NCBI RefSeq assembly: GCF_039621855.1
Contig: NZ_CP155071.1
Coordinates: 3,844,001-3,908,000, forward strand
DNA length: 64,000 bases
Source of the DNA: Erwinia sp. HDF1-3R
GTDB taxonomy: Bacteria; Pseudomonadota; Gammaproteobacteria; Enterobacterales; Enterobacteriaceae
Reading direction: 5' to 3'
The notes beneath the pieces were generated by a model. That model ran no database searches. It had not been told where the DNA came from and saw only the letters and a program-made list of their open reading frames with translations. Each line of letters opens with the position of its first letter. Position 1 is the first letter of the stretch. Below are positions 36,196-46,593 of this stretch, in pieces. Position numbers and translations under genes: made by a program.

Positions 36196-37500
36196 ATGAA
36201 AAATATTATCATTCTCATCGCTTTATTATCTTCAATACCACTGCAGAGCAGCTATGCAGATGATGTGGTTACGCAGCCTTCAAACGACGCTATCAGAAAT
36301 GACCGGATGATTGGCCCATCGCCTTATGACCTGAGTTCCTGGAACCGTCAGGTTGGAGAGGGTAAGCCAACTTATACCTATGTCAGATGTATTTATAAAG
36401 TCTCAGCGGATGACACTGATCCAGAAAGCAATTATGAGTGGGCCATTAATCAGGATAACAGCTGGTATAAACTTAATGGCCACTGGCAAAGCGATGGGTT
36501 ATTCTCCTGGGCAAACATGTTTTACACCGATGTTGACCAGGGTGAATTACAGAGCATTTGCAAATTCACTCTGGAGAAGAAGCATCTCACTCCTCAGCAA
36601 ATCCTGCCCTATGCGGCTAATAATATTTTATCATTCAACCATACCGCCTGGAGTTCGACGCAACCTCAGGATGTTGATAAAAAAATAGAAAGAATGGTTG
36701 TTTTTGGCGATAGCCTGTCTGATGTGAATAACATGTATACGGCTACCAATTTCCTGGCCCCTAACAGGAACACATGGTTCAACGGCCACTTTACCAACGG
36801 TTTGGTATGGCACGAATATCTGGCTAAAAGAATGAATATTACCTCGTACAGTTGGGCGGTAGGCGGTGCAACCTCCGATGCCGGGTCGGCCGTTCCTTTC
36901 ACGCCCGGATTCAGTGAGCAAATCGCTTCTTTCCTGAAGTACTATAAATCCGCAGGCAGCTATGATATTGCGAAAACGCTGTTTACCGTGCTGTTTGGTG
37001 GTAATGATTTCATTAATGCTGATAAAGACCCCACCTATGTGGTTAATGATATCTATCTGGGGGTACAAAACCTGATAATTAATGGCGCTAAGCAGATAGC
37101 CGTAATAAATCTTCCTGATATTTCTAAAGCGCCCGCTGCGCATCAGATTGCGTGGATAGTCGATCAGAAGACGAAAGAGTATAACCGGCAGCTGGCACAA
37201 ATGGTGTCCGATCTGAATATCACTTATGCAGGTAAAGCAGAGATTATTCTGATTGATATCAACACGCCGTTCACCGACGTTTTAACGAATCCGCAAAAAT
37301 ATAATATCAGTAATACCCAGGATACCTGCCTGAATCTGAACAACAGTGCGGAGGCTAACTTTATCTTTCAATATAAACCTTCTGCCGCCTGTATAACTAA
37401 CAGCCGCTTTGTATTTTGGGATCACATCCATCCCAGCACCGTTGTACATGAAATTATTGCGAACGATATTTATGACGACTTGACGAGTAAATTAAAATAA
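36196..37500 (+). CDS. Secreted GDSL/SGNH lipase, thermolabile-hemolysin type
   Basis: A 434-residue exported ester hydrolase, probably a phospholipase or glycerophospholipid acyltransferase. The signal peptide MKNIIILIALLSSIPLQSSYA is cleaved before DD. Residues 24-160 are an N-terminal domain with cysteines at 65 and 122. The catalytic domain has block I VVFGDSLSD (Ser173), block III FGGNDFIN and block V WDHIHPS with the catalytic Asp/His. This order matches the Vibrio thermolabile hemolysin and PlaA-type family. The ATG at 36196 follows AAGGAT and fits the signal peptide; an ATG at 36055 is rejected. Base use is more AT-rich than the cys genes on both sides, suggesting acquisition. Confidence 0.82.
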   Translation: MKNIIILIALLSSIPLQSSYADDVVTQPSNDAIRNDRMIGPSPYDLSSWNRQVGEGKPTYTYVRCIYKVSADDTDPESNYEWAINQDNSWYKLNGHWQSDGLFSWANMFYTDVDQGELQSICKFTLEKKHLTPQQILPYAANNILSFNHTAWSSTQPQDVDKKIERMVVFGDSLSDVNNMYTATNFLAPNRNTWFNGHFTNGLVWHEYLAKRMNITSYSWAVGGATSDAGSAVPFTPGFSEQIASFLKYYKSAGSYDIAKTLFTVLFGGNDFINADKDPTYVVNDIYLGVQNLIINGAKQIAVINLPDISKAPAAHQIAWIVDQKTKEYNRQLAQMVSDLNITYAGKAEIILIDINTPFTDVLTNPQKYNISNTQDTCLNLNNSAEANFIFQYKPSAACITNSRFVFWDHIHPSTVVHEIIANDIYDDLTSKLK

Positions 37501-37509
37501 TACGTTCTA

Positions 37510-37541
37510 ATCGCCTCCAGACTATCTGGCCTGGGGGCGAT
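37510..37541 (+). terminator. Hairpin after the GDSL lipase gene
   Basis: ATCGCCTCCAG (37510-37520) pairs with CTGGGGGCGAT (37531-37541) with one wobble, 9 bases after the stop codon. The downstream bases are only moderately T-rich, so termination strength is uncertain. It separates this gene from convergent cysH. Confidence 0.5.
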
Positions 37542-37628
37542 ACTGGCCATCCCTCTCTTTTCGTCGCTCCCCAGGGCTGGGAGCCATCAAACCCCATTAC
37601 TGTGGTGAAGATGCTTTACTAAGGCAGC

Positions 37629-38360
37629 TTATTCGTGCAGCCCGCACTCGCGTTTCAGGCCAAAGAAACGCGTCTCTTCTTCCGCCATTCCCGGCTCCCA
37701 TTTACGCGTGGTATGTGTATCCCCTACCGAGAGATAACCCTCATCCCACAGCGGATGGTAACCGAGGCCATGCGCTTTCAGATATTGATGAACCTGGCGA
37801 TTATCCCAGTCGATAATCGGTAACACCTTAAACACGCCGCGCTGAATCGCCAGTACTGGCAGATTCGCCCGGCTGCTGGACTGATCGCGGCGCAGGCCAG
37901 CAAACCAGGTCCGTCCGTTCAGCGTTTCCAGCGCGCGGCTCATCGGTTCGACCTTATTAATTTGGTTGTAGCGCTCTATCCCTTCCACGCCCTGTTCCCA
38001 GAGCTTGCCGTAGCGCGCCTCCTGCCAGGCGGCACTCTGCCCGGCGCGAAACACCTGAAGGTTGAGATCCAGCTTCTCCGTCAGCTCGTCAATAAAGCGA
38101 TAAGTTTCCGGGAACAGGTAGCCGGTATCGGTCAGTATCACCGGGATGCCCGGCTTCGCCTGACTTACCAGATGCAGGCTGACCGCCGCCTGAATACCAA
38201 AGCTCGAGGAGAGCACCGCCTCGCCGGGCAGGTTCTCCAGCGCCCACAGCACGCGCTCCTGGGCGGAGAGCGCCTCAAGCTGGGTATTCACCTCGGCCAG
38301 CGCCATTACGCGCTCAACTTTCGGCAGGTCATTTAGTGCAGAGAGATCGAGTACAGACAT
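37629..38360 (-). CDS. cysH: PAPS reductase
   Basis: Reduces PAPS to sulfite with thioredoxin. The product has 243 residues. The PP-loop-type segment [15 protein letters not shown] and the C-terminal ECGLHE with the single catalytic cysteine are present. Absence of the extra cysteine pairs of the iron-sulfur APS reductases marks it as the PAPS-specific type, consistent with cysC in the same genome. It is the last gene of cysJIH, 15 bases after cysI. Confidence 0.98.
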   Translation of the reverse strand: MSVLDLSALNDLPKVERVMALAEVNTQLEALSAQERVLWALENLPGEAVLSSSFGIQAAVSLHLVSQAKPGIPVILTDTGYLFPETYRFIDELTEKLDLNLQVFRAGQSAAWQEARYGKLWEQGVEGIERYNQINKVEPMSRALETLNGRTWFAGLRRDQSSSRANLPVLAIQRGVFKVLPIIDWDNRQVHQYLKAHGLGYHPLWDEGYLSVGDTHTTRKWEPGMAEEETRFFGLKRECGLHE

Positions 38361-38375
38361 GTCGCGCCTCCGTCA

Positions 38376-40091
38376 TCATTCCCAAAAATCACGTGCCGGG
38401 TCGAGAACCGGCTTCACTACGCCCGCGCGCAGGGTAAAGTCACCGAAGCCTTCATCCGCCTCACGCTCTTTCGACCAGCGGCCTATCAGCTGTTCAAGCG
38501 TAGACAGGATTTCATCTTCATTGATGTTTTCCCGGTACATACGCGGAATACGCGTACCAATGCGGTTGCCGCCCAGATGAAGGTTGTAGCGACCCGGTGC
38601 CTTGCCCACCAGCCCAACTTCAGCCAGCAGCGCACGACCACAGCCGTTCGGACAGCCGGTGACGCGCAGCACGATGTGCTCATCACCCACGCCGTGGCGG
38701 GTCATGATATCCTCCACGCGGGTGACAAACTCGGGCAGAAAACGTTCCGCCTCCGCCATCGCCAGCGGGCAGGTCGGAAATGAGACGCAGGCCATCGAAT
38801 TTTCACGCTGCGCCGTCACGCTTTCCATCAGCGCATGTTGACGCGCCAGCGCTTCGATAGCCGGTTTATCCGCCTCCGCTACGCCCGCCACAATCAGGTT
38901 CTGGTTGGCGGTCAGGCGGAAGTCGCCCTTGTGGATTTTTGCAATCTCCGCCACGCCGGTTTTCAGCGCGCGGCCAGGGTAGTCCAGCAGGCGGCCATTC
39001 TCGATAAACAGCGTCAGATGCCATTTATTATCAATGCCTTTTACCCAGCCGAAGCGGTCGCCACGGGTGGTAAACGTATAGGGGCGCACCGGCTCAAAGG
39101 TGATGCCGGCCCGGCGTTCCACTTCCGCCTTAAAGACGTCCACGCCCACCCGCTCCAGGGTGTATTTGGTTTTGGCATTTTTACGATCGGTACGATTCCC
39201 CCAGTCGCGCTGGGTGGTCACCACCGCTTCCGCTACCGCCAGCGTTTTATCCAGCGGCAGGAAGCCGAATTCGCTCGCCGTGCGCGCCCAGGTCGCTTTA
39301 TTGCCGTGGTCGATGGACAGTCCGCCGCCCACCAGCAGGTTAAAGCCAATCAGCCTGCCGTTTTCCGCGATGGCGATAAAGTTTAAATCGTTGGCATGCA
39401 GGTCGACATCGTTATGCGGCGGCACCACCACGGTCGTTTTGAACTTACGCGGCAGGTAGGTTTCACCGAGAATCGGTTCTTTATCCGTGGTAGCAACCTT
39501 CTCCCGATCCAGCCAGATCTCCGCATAGGCGCGGGTCTGCGGCAGCAGGTGCTCAGAGAGCTTTTTCGCCCACTCATAAGCTTCCTGATGCAGCTCAGAC
39601 TCGACCGGATTGGAGCTGCACAGCACGTTGCGGTTGACATCGTTAGCCGTTGCCAGCGAATCCAGCCCCACTTCATGCAGCATCTGGTGCGCGGGCTTCA
39701 CGTTGCCCTTCAGGATGCCGTGAAACTGGAAGGTCTGCCGGTTGGTCAGGCGGATGCTGCCATAGATGGTGTTGTCTCTGGCGAATTTGTCGATAGCCAG
39801 CCACTGAGTTGGCGTGATAATGCCACCCGGTAGCCGGCAGCGCAGCATCATCGCATGACGCGGTTCCAGCTTTTGTCCGGCGCGCTCAGCGCGGATATCG
39901 CGGTCGTCCTGCTGGTACATGCCGTGAAAGCGGATTAGCAGGAAGTTATCGCCGGTAAAACCGCCGGTCAGGCCGTTATTAAGATCGTCGGCGATGGTGC
40001 CACGCAGATAGTTGCTCTCTTTTTTCAGGCGCTCGGCGTCAGCCAGTTTGCCTTCAACCACCAGCGGCCCGGGATGTTTGTCATTGCTCAT
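38376..40091 (-). CDS. cysI: Sulfite reductase hemoprotein subunit
   Basis: Carries the siroheme/[4Fe-4S] centre that reduces sulfite to sulfide in six electrons. The product has 571 residues. The coupled-cofactor cysteines are in [17 protein letters not shown] (near residue 434) and [17 protein letters not shown] (near residue 480). It shares one base with the cysJ stop. It depends on siroheme from CysG, also encoded in this window. Confidence 0.98.
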   Translation of the reverse strand: MSNDKHPGPLVVEGKLADAERLKKESNYLRGTIADDLNNGLTGGFTGDNFLLIRFHGMYQQDDRDIRAERAGQKLEPRHAMMLRCRLPGGIITPTQWLAIDKFARDNTIYGSIRLTNRQTFQFHGILKGNVKPAHQMLHEVGLDSLATANDVNRNVLCSSNPVESELHQEAYEWAKKLSEHLLPQTRAYAEIWLDREKVATTDKEPILGETYLPRKFKTTVVVPPHNDVDLHANDLNFIAIAENGRLIGFNLLVGGGLSIDHGNKATWARTASEFGFLPLDKTLAVAEAVVTTQRDWGNRTDRKNAKTKYTLERVGVDVFKAEVERRAGITFEPVRPYTFTTRGDRFGWVKGIDNKWHLTLFIENGRLLDYPGRALKTGVAEIAKIHKGDFRLTANQNLIVAGVAEADKPAIEALARQHALMESVTAQRENSMACVSFPTCPLAMAEAERFLPEFVTRVEDIMTRHGVGDEHIVLRVTGCPNGCGRALLAEVGLVGKAPGRYNLHLGGNRIGTRIPRMYRENINEDEILSTLEQLIGRWSKEREADEGFGDFTLRAGVVKPVLDPARDFWE

Positions 40092-41893
40092 TAGTAAACG
40101 TCTCGCTGATAGCGGCGCGCTATGCGCAGCTCACTTAAAAATTCGTCGGCGGTATCCACATCCATACCGCCATGCTCGGCCACCACGTCCAGCAGCGCCT
40201 GCTCCACATCCTTCGCCATTCTGTTGGCATCGCCGCACACATAAATATGCGCACCCTGCTCGATCCAGCGCCACACTTCGGCCCCTTTGGCGCGTATTTT
40301 GTCCTGTACATAGACCTTATGTTGCTGATCGCGTGACCAGGCCAGGTCGATATGGGTCAGCAGCCCGTCTTTAACGTAGCGCTGCCATTCAACCTGGTAG
40401 AGAAAATCTTCGGTAAAGTGCGGGTTGCCAAAGAACAGCCAGTTCTTACCCGTAGCGCCATCATTATCGCGCTGCTGCATAAAGGCGCGAAAAGGGGCAA
40501 TCCCGGTGCCGGGGCCGATCATAATCACCGGTGCATCCGGATTGGCCGGCAGGCGGAAGTTATCGTTATGCTCAATAAATACCCGAACTTCGGCATCCTC
40601 TTCCAGGCGCTCTGCCAGGAAACCGGAGGCGCCGCCGGTGCGGGTACGCCCCTCTATATCGTAGCGCACCACGCCAACGGTGATATGCACTTCGCTTTCA
40701 CTTTCGGCCTGCGAAGAGGCAATGGAGTACAGGCGCGGCGTCAGCGGACGCAGCAGCGAGATAAGCTGCTCAGCGTTCAGCTCGACCGGAGCCTGGCGGA
40801 CCATATCAACTATCGGAGTCGACTGGGCATAGTGCTGTAGCGCCTGTTTTTCATTAATCAGCGTCAGCAGGGCCTCATCACGCGAGAGCCTGCCGTATTC
40901 CGCCACGATCTGCGGCGTGTTGACCGTCAGTTCCAGATGCTTTTGCAGCGCGTCGGAGAGCGCCAAAGGCTGACCGTTTATCTCAACCTGCTCATCACCC
41001 TTCAGCCAGAGTAGCGCCAGCAGCTCGGCGACCAGCGCCGGGTCGTTTTCATACCATACGCCCAGTGCATCGCCCGGCTGATAGCGCAGACCGGCATCGC
41101 CCAGTTCGATTTCGATATGCCGCACGTCTTTATCCGAATCGCGGCCGGTAATCTTCTGGTTCAGCGCAAAGCTGGCGGTCAGCGGCTCCTCTTTGCTGTA
41201 GGGGCTGCTGAAGACTTCATTAACCGCCCCCGTCGCCGTAGCAGCGGCCTGTGACGGCGACTCTGCCGGTACCCGCGCCTTCAGAATATCGACAATCTGC
41301 CCACGCCACTTCTCGGCAGCAGCGGCATACTCTACATCGGCGTCAACGCGCTCGAGCAGGCGCTCGCCGCCCATTTCTGCCAGTCTGCCGTCGAAATCCT
41401 TACCGGCTTTGCTGAAGAATTCATAGGACGTATCGCCCAGACCAAAGACGGCGAATGCCGTATGGTCGAGTTTTGGCGCTTTTTTGGACATCAGAAACTT
41501 GTGCAGCGCCACGGCTTCTTCCGGCGGATCACCCTCGCCCTGCGTGGAGGTCACCACGATCAGCAGCTTTTCCTGCGCGATTTGCTTGAATTTGTAGTCG
41601 CCGGCGTTAACCAGATTAACGTTCAGGCTGGCCGCCAGGAGATCGTCGCGGAGCTGCTCAGCCAGGCGACGGGCGTTACCGGTCTGCGAGGCGGAAAGCA
41701 GCGTAATCGCGGGCGCTTCTGTCGGGGTCGGCGCACTCATCGTTGCGCCGGGCGTCTGATTAACCATTCCCCAGAAGTAGCCTGAAAGCCAGGCAAGCTG
41801 GGTGGTGGAGAAATCGCCGGTGGCCGCCTGTAAACGGGCGAGCTGTTCCGGATGAAGGGGAAGCAGTGAACCTGGGGGTGCCTGAGTCGTCAT
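40091..41893 (-). CDS. cysJ: Sulfite reductase flavoprotein subunit
   Basis: Passes electrons from NADPH through FAD and FMN to CysI. The product has 600 residues. The FMN/flavodoxin domain is near residues 64-200 ([33 protein letters not shown]). The FAD domain follows (RLYSIASSQ near residue 390), then an NADPH domain ([15 protein letters not shown]) and the C-terminal ARRYQRDVY. It is the first gene of cysJIH; the promoter lies in the gap 41894-42130, which has no gene. Confidence 0.98.
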   Translation of the reverse strand: MTTQAPPGSLLPLHPEQLARLQAATGDFSTTQLAWLSGYFWGMVNQTPGATMSAPTPTEAPAITLLSASQTGNARRLAEQLRDDLLAASLNVNLVNAGDYKFKQIAQEKLLIVVTSTQGEGDPPEEAVALHKFLMSKKAPKLDHTAFAVFGLGDTSYEFFSKAGKDFDGRLAEMGGERLLERVDADVEYAAAAEKWRGQIVDILKARVPAESPSQAAATATGAVNEVFSSPYSKEEPLTASFALNQKITGRDSDKDVRHIEIELGDAGLRYQPGDALGVWYENDPALVAELLALLWLKGDEQVEINGQPLALSDALQKHLELTVNTPQIVAEYGRLSRDEALLTLINEKQALQHYAQSTPIVDMVRQAPVELNAEQLISLLRPLTPRLYSIASSQAESESEVHITVGVVRYDIEGRTRTGGASGFLAERLEEDAEVRVFIEHNDNFRLPANPDAPVIMIGPGTGIAPFRAFMQQRDNDGATGKNWLFFGNPHFTEDFLYQVEWQRYVKDGLLTHIDLAWSRDQQHKVYVQDKIRAKGAEVWRWIEQGAHIYVCGDANRMAKDVEQALLDVVAEHGGMDVDTADEFLSELRIARRYQRDVY

Positions 41894-42130
41894 TGCGTTG
41901 AAGATTCCAGTATCGGGGCCGGGCCGTAAAAAGACAGCGTGTTCGGAACAGGGTAACGACTCGCATAATAACCCTTAAATAAGGGTTGGTAATATTAAAT
42001 AACCAAAATGACTAAGCGGTTTTTTGTATAACATCTAGCTACAAAAGAGGTTGATTAATTTTTTATTATTCATGCATTTATTTAACACGCATGAAACAGA
42101 CCCGGTTTAAAACAGGAATAGATGGGGAAA

Positions 42131-42176
42131 GAAGTGCGGAAAAAGGCTTTTTCCGTTAGACTTCGCCGGTTTTTTC
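42131..42176 (+). promoter_or_regulatory. Leader hairpin with T run before queD (attenuator-like)
   Basis: GAAGT (42131-42135) pairs with ACTTC (42160-42164), and inside it CGGAAAAAG (42137-42145) pairs with CTTTTTCCG (42147-42155). A T run (42170-42175) follows 5 bases later, and queD starts at 42201. The shape resembles an intrinsic terminator placed in a leader. No preQ1 aptamer was recognised by eye. Confidence 0.45.
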
Positions 42177-42200
42177 AGTGATTAAAGAATGAGACTGTCT

Positions 42201-42560
42201 ATGGCTACCACGCTGTTTAAAGATTTTATGTTCGAGGCTGCTCACCATCTGCCTAACGTTCCGGCCGGGCACAAATGCGGCCGCCTGCACGGGCACTCCT
42301 TTTTGGTACGGCTCGAAATAACCGGCGAAGTGGATGCGCATACCGGATGGATCATGGACTTTTCCGAACTGAAAGCGGCCTTCAGGCCCCTCTATAACCA
42401 GCTGGATCACTATTACCTTAACGAGATCCCCGGCCTGGAGAATCCCACCAGCGAGGTGCTGGCTAAGTGGATTTGGGACAGAATGAAGCCGACGCTGCCG
42501 CTGCTCAGTGCGGTAACGATCAAGGAAACCTGTACCGCAGGCTGCGTGTATAAAGGCTAA
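42201..42560 (+). CDS. queD: 6-carboxy-5,6,7,8-tetrahydropterin synthase
   Basis: Second committed step of queuosine precursor synthesis. The product has about 119 residues. Zinc-binding histidines are in [10 protein letters not shown] and CGRLHGHSF, with the catalytic cysteine in HKCGRLHGH and the C-terminal [12 protein letters not shown]. The ATG at 42201 (MATTLFKDF) fits the E. coli start; an in-frame ATG at 42189 adds four residues. It is convergent with queE, the next enzyme of the pathway. Confidence 0.95.
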   Translation: MATTLFKDFMFEAAHHLPNVPAGHKCGRLHGHSFLVRLEITGEVDAHTGWIMDFSELKAAFRPLYNQLDHYYLNEIPGLENPTSEVLAKWIWDRMKPTLPLLSAVTIKETCTAGCVYKG

Positions 42561-42568
42561 ATCACCGC

Positions 42569-42588
42569 GCAGGCCGCTCCCGGCCTGC
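42569..42588. terminator. Hairpin between convergent queD and queE
   Basis: GCAGGCCG (42569-42576) pairs perfectly with CGGCCTGC (42581-42588) around a 4-base loop, 8 bases after queD and 9 before the queE stop. There is no T run on either side. Confidence 0.45.
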
Positions 42589-42597
42589 CGATGGCTA

Positions 42598-43269
42598 TCA
42601 GGCGATATTCAGGTATTTGTGCGTCTGCATTGATAAGCGCCAGTTCCTGGCGATACAGGTTTCGATACACAGGCGGGTCGCATCTTCTTTCTGGCTTATC
42701 GGCTGTAGCGCAATAATGCGTGGTTTTTCATCACTCAGCGTAGCCAGCAGTGCGTCGAGCGCGTCGATATCCCGCTGACGCGCCACCGGATGCTTAACCT
42801 CATCCGCGCGCACCAGTGCCTGGTTCAACACATCATAGCCGCCGCGCATATTTACCTTGGGCGAGACCGTTACCCAGGTTTCGCGACTGCATTGCACCTC
42901 GTGCGTCCCGCTGGTTTCAATCTGGCAGCTAAAACCCTGCGCCTGTAACGCCTGGGTCAGGGGCGTCAGGTCGTGGATGCAGGGCTCGCCGCCGGTGATC
43001 ACCACATGCTTTGCGGTCCAGCCGCGTCTGTCTATCACTGCCAGCAGCATCGCTGCATCTGCCGCGCCCCAGGCATCGGTTTCGATGGTTTTCAGCAGGA
43101 TGTCGCCCAGCGAGGTCTCCCGATCGGCCAGCTTATCCCAGGTGTGTTTCGTATCACACCAGCTGCAGCCCACCGGGCATCCCTGCAGGCGGATAAAGAT
43201 TGCCGGAACGCCGGTGTAAAAACCTTCGCCCTGCAACGTCTGGAACATTTCATTTATCGGGTACTGCAT
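42598..43269 (-). CDS. queE: 7-carboxy-7-deazaguanine synthase
   Basis: Radical SAM enzyme that contracts the QueD product to 7-carboxy-7-deazaguanine. The product has 223 residues. The cluster motif is CPVGCSWCDTKHTW (CxxxCxxC, near residue 31), followed by VITGGEPCIHDL. The N-terminus YPINEMFQTLQGEG is typical of QueE. In E. coli QueE also affects division through interaction with the divisome; that cannot be judged here. The frame is intact and ends convergent to queD. Confidence 0.96.
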   Translation of the reverse strand: MQYPINEMFQTLQGEGFYTGVPAIFIRLQGCPVGCSWCDTKHTWDKLADRETSLGDILLKTIETDAWGAADAAMLLAVIDRRGWTAKHVVITGGEPCIHDLTPLTQALQAQGFSCQIETSGTHEVQCSRETWVTVSPKVNMRGGYDVLNQALVRADEVKHPVARQRDIDALDALLATLSDEKPRIIALQPISQKEDATRLCIETCIARNWRLSMQTHKYLNIA

Positions 43270-43404
43270 GACTTTCTCGACCAGCTGTGAATTTAAGGGC
43301 GCAGATTATGGCAGATCGGCGCATTTTAACCAAATCGCTTTGTGCTGGAACCCGGGGGGCTGTTTGTCCACTCAGATCGACTCCCCCCCTTATAAGGCAT
43401 GCCG

Positions 43405-44370
43405 ATGAATATTGCTGCTGAACGCTTATTAAATCGTACATCTCCGGATTTCAGTGACAGTGCGTTGAATACTCAAAAAAATCCTCTGGCCGATCTGGTC
43501 CCGGGGAGGCAGGAGAGTAGTCTGTCAAAGAGCATTCTTTTTGGCTCGCCGGCCAGCAGTAACCTGCCGGACCTTTCACCACAAACGCAGGAGAGTGCAG
43601 CGGGTAGCGGCGGCCTCTCCTCCGCACTGAATCATTTTATTCAGCTTATTAGCAGCCAGATGCAGTCCGCAGGCTCATTATTAACTTCGCTGGTCCAGCA
43701 GGTTAATAAGGCGCATGCAGCAGAGACTGAGACGAAAACAGAGGGATCGGCAGACGGCAACGCGCCTGCGGTTAACGCAGCGGAATCTTCCTCCGGCGCG
43801 GCGGCAGTCAGCAGTGATGCTGATATCGATCCCAGCCAGAACAGCATGACGTTTGAGAATAAGGGGGATAAGCCGATGACGCTGTCATTTACCCCTAACG
43901 CCGACGGCAGCGCGAAACCTGACGATCTGACCCTACAGCCAGGGGAGACGAAGACGCAGAAGTTCGATGCTAACTGGTCAGGCAATTTCCGCAGCACGGC
44001 GGGTGATGGGGCAAACGCCACGCTGGGTGAAGTGAAATTTGATGGCGGCAGCGGCCAGACCTACTATGACGTCAGCTACATAGAAGGAAATAATGCGGCG
44101 ATGACGATTGGTCCGACGAAGGGGGACGGACGGGTTTCGGGTACGCTTGACGATCTGGTATCCGGTGCGCCGGACGATATTAAGGCGAAAGATGCGGGCG
44201 GTAACGTGTACGGGCTGAAAAAATCCACTACCGCCGAGCAGCAGGATCCGGCGGTAGTGAAATATTACCGTGAGCACGTGGCCGCAGATAAGGGATATGT
44301 CATCCCTTCTGACAATGACAGCACGCTCGGCAGCAGTTCTAAAAACCTTAAGGTTGAGCTTAAGGGCTAA
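43405..44370 (+). CDS. Cysteine-free Ser/Gly-rich protein, candidate harpin-like secreted protein
   Basis: The product has 321 residues from the ATG at 43405, which has AAGG at good spacing. It contains no cysteine and a single tryptophan, and is rich in Ser, Gly, Ala, Asp and Asn. Residues 1-70 are polar and disordered; residues about 72-105 form an amphipathic helix (LSSALNHFIQLISSQMQ, SLLTSLVQQVNKAHA). From about residue 140 a beta-rich domain follows (SMTFENKGDKPMTLSF, GQTYYDVSYIEGNNAAMTI), which recalls the thaumatin-like/BYS1-type fold. There is no Sec signal. Composition and layout resemble harpins and other type III helper proteins of plant-associated bacteria, but no exact family is recognised. 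Its stop overlaps the convergent acyltransferase stop by 4 bases. Confidence 0.6.
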   Translation: MNIAAERLLNRTSPDFSDSALNTQKNPLADLVPGRQESSLSKSILFGSPASSNLPDLSPQTQESAAGSGGLSSALNHFIQLISSQMQSAGSLLTSLVQQVNKAHAAETETKTEGSADGNAPAVNAAESSSGAAAVSSDADIDPSQNSMTFENKGDKPMTLSFTPNADGSAKPDDLTLQPGETKTQKFDANWSGNFRSTAGDGANATLGEVKFDGGSGQTYYDVSYIEGNNAAMTIGPTKGDGRVSGTLDDLVSGAPDDIKAKDAGGNVYGLKKSTTAEQQDPAVVKYYREHVAADKGYVIPSDNDSTLGSSSKNLKVELKG

Positions 44371-46256
44371 GGCATAAATTTGTCCTGACGCATGACCTGG
44401 ACGGCCTCTTTTGCCACGTCTTTAGCGCCGCTGAGCGTCAGGTGCCCGTAGTCGTTAGAAAGCGGATGCCCATCAGAGGCGAGCCCACGGCAAACATCGT
44501 GCGGACAGATAATGGAGTAGATCGAAATATAGGGAATCTTCTCCGTAGCCACTGCCTGCTGCATTGCCACATCGGTAGTTTTAATACTGTGGTCGATGGA
44601 GGCCGCAACCAGATCTTTACGGCCATCGGTCTGGTAAGCCAGCAGATCCGGCAACGCCTCGGTGTATTCGATAGTCGGCCCCAGAACGATAATGTTATCC
44701 GACACGCTTTTCAGCTGCGCCAGCGTCGCCTTCAGCGGGGCAATATCCTCCGGTAGCCAGCGGGCAGAAATGATCACTCCGTCAATATGATGAGAAGGGA
44801 TCCAGTTACCGTAGAGATAGTCCACCAGCTCGGTGCAGGGATTGTGCAGGCTCTGCCTGTAAAGCGGTTTGCAGCCGGCCGACGTCGCCTGGATAACGTT
44901 GATCCCATCCCCCGCGGCAAGGCTGAGCGCCCGCCACAGATGGGCCGCGTGACTGTCACCGATAACGACGTAGTTTTTCGCCGTCGCCGAGGTTTTCAGG
45001 CAGTAGTCACGATCGAAAGGTTTATCCTCTTGACTCTTGCCATCGACAAAGCAGCGGCCTGGACGGTACTGATAGTCAAAGTCCGGCATCTCTTTATACT
45101 GCGAGTACTGCGCCAGCATCAGCGCCTCGCTGGAGAACTGCCCGGCATTATTACTGAGATGCCCTTTATACAGCGAGCCGGAAGCCATCAGCACCAGCCC
45201 CACTACCGAGGCGGTGACGATCCTGCTGGGCGAGAACCCCGACAGCCGATAGCGGAAGGGGATTTCAATCAGGTAGCGTGACGCCACGGCCAGACCAAGG
45301 GTAAGCCCGACAATCGTCAGTTCGCGTATGCCCGGGGCAAGGTTAAAGAACATGCGGCTGTAAACAATGATCGGCCAGTGCCACAGGTAGAGGCAGTATG
45401 AAATCATCCCGATATACACCACCGGCTTAAGGGAAAGCAGCCGGGAGACCATCGCCCGCTCACCCGCCAGGATGATCAAAAAACTGCCGAGGCAGGGCCA
45501 GAGCGCATTCCATGCCGGAAAAGGTTTTTCCGTCGTCAGCCAGAGAAAACCGATCAGGATCAGCGCCAGCCCGGTAAGACTCATCAGATGCTTAACTCCC
45601 TGCGACAGCTTTGCCAGCTTCGCTTCCAGCCCTGCTACGGCAATCAGCCCGCCCAGCGCCAGCTCCCATGCCCGCGTCGGCAGCAAATAAAAGGTAAAGG
45701 TGGGCTTGCGCGTGACGGCATAGATGCTCAGCAGCAGCGAGGCGGCAATAATCAGCAGCATTACCCGCGAGGTATGCTGGCGAAAGCGCCGCACCACAAA
45801 CAGCAGCACGACCGGCATCACAATGTAGAACTGTTCCTCGACGGCCAGCGACCAGGTATGCAGCAGCGGCTTCAGCTCCGCCGGGCCCGCAAAGTAGCCG
45901 GTGGTTTTCCAGAAGAAAATATTCGATGAGAAGAGCAGCGTGGCGAGAGAGCTGTTGCTGAGATCGCTGAACTGCGCGGGCAGCAGGTGGTAATAGCCAA
46001 ATATCAGGGTGGAGAGCAGCACAACGAACAGCGGCGGCAGGATACGTAAACAGCGGCGCTTATAGAATTCAAGATAAGAAAATGTATTGGTCATGCCACC
46101 CTGGTAAATAATGCCGCAGATGAGGTAGCCTGATATCACAAAGAAAATATCCACCCCGGTAAAACCGCCGGGGATCCCTCCTATCCCCATGTGATATGCA
46201 ATGACTGGCAGTACAGCCAGCGCGCGTAATCCATCCACATCCGCCCGGTATTTCAT
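44367..46256 (-). CDS. OafA/YrhL-type membrane acyltransferase with SGNH domain
   Basis: The product has 629 residues. The N-terminal half is an acyltransferase-3 domain with about ten membrane helices, starting MKYRADVDGLRALAVLPVIA with the conserved RADVDGLRA and YHMG motif and ending near residue 350. The C-terminal 250 residues are a periplasmic SGNH hydrolase-like domain with VVIGDSHAAHLW (Ser) and a DGHPLSNDYGHLT end. Such proteins O-acetylate lipopolysaccharide O-antigen or other surface sugars; the substrate here cannot be read. The ATG at 46256 is chosen over a frame to 46331 because the family starts at this motif. No sugar genes surround it. Confidence 0.87.
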   Translation of the reverse strand: MKYRADVDGLRALAVLPVIAYHMGIGGIPGGFTGVDIFFVISGYLICGIIYQGGMTNTFSYLEFYKRRCLRILPPLFVVLLSTLIFGYYHLLPAQFSDLSNSSLATLLFSSNIFFWKTTGYFAGPAELKPLLHTWSLAVEEQFYIVMPVVLLFVVRRFRQHTSRVMLLIIAASLLLSIYAVTRKPTFTFYLLPTRAWELALGGLIAVAGLEAKLAKLSQGVKHLMSLTGLALILIGFLWLTTEKPFPAWNALWPCLGSFLIILAGERAMVSRLLSLKPVVYIGMISYCLYLWHWPIIVYSRMFFNLAPGIRELTIVGLTLGLAVASRYLIEIPFRYRLSGFSPSRIVTASVVGLVLMASGSLYKGHLSNNAGQFSSEALMLAQYSQYKEMPDFDYQYRPGRCFVDGKSQEDKPFDRDYCLKTSATAKNYVVIGDSHAAHLWRALSLAAGDGINVIQATSAGCKPLYRQSLHNPCTELVDYLYGNWIPSHHIDGVIISARWLPEDIAPLKATLAQLKSVSDNIIVLGPTIEYTEALPDLLAYQTDGRKDLVAASIDHSIKTTDVAMQQAVATEKIPYISIYSIICPHDVCRGLASDGHPLSNDYGHLTLSGAKDVAKEAVQVMRQDKFMP

Positions 46257-46593
46257 TTTAGCCTGGTCCTGATTACATTTAGTTACCGGGAAATTACATA
46301 AAATTACCTGATATTTCGCCTTTACTAACAATAAATAGGAGCATTCTGTACGGAGAGGATAAGCAATTAACTTCTTGATATATAATTATAAAAATAATAA
46401 TTACTGGCGAAAGCCGCTATTTTTTCAGATAAACCTTAGCCCTAATCAGTCCACTTATTACTGGATTAGCGACGGACCATGGCCGCGTTAAACCTTTCCA
46501 TCTGTTAACGGGCCGCCATAATCACCTTTGGCAATGCGCCAGCCCGGACTCACCCTGCGTCGCCCCTGGCTGGCCCGGTGAAGACGTAACCGG
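46257..46593. other. Intergenic region upstream of the acyltransferase gene
   Basis: A 337-base gap: the part near 46330-46440 is AT-rich and likely contains the acyltransferase promoter. The rest, up to the vdcD stop, is GC-richer and shows no supported gene or strong hairpin. Confidence 0.4.
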
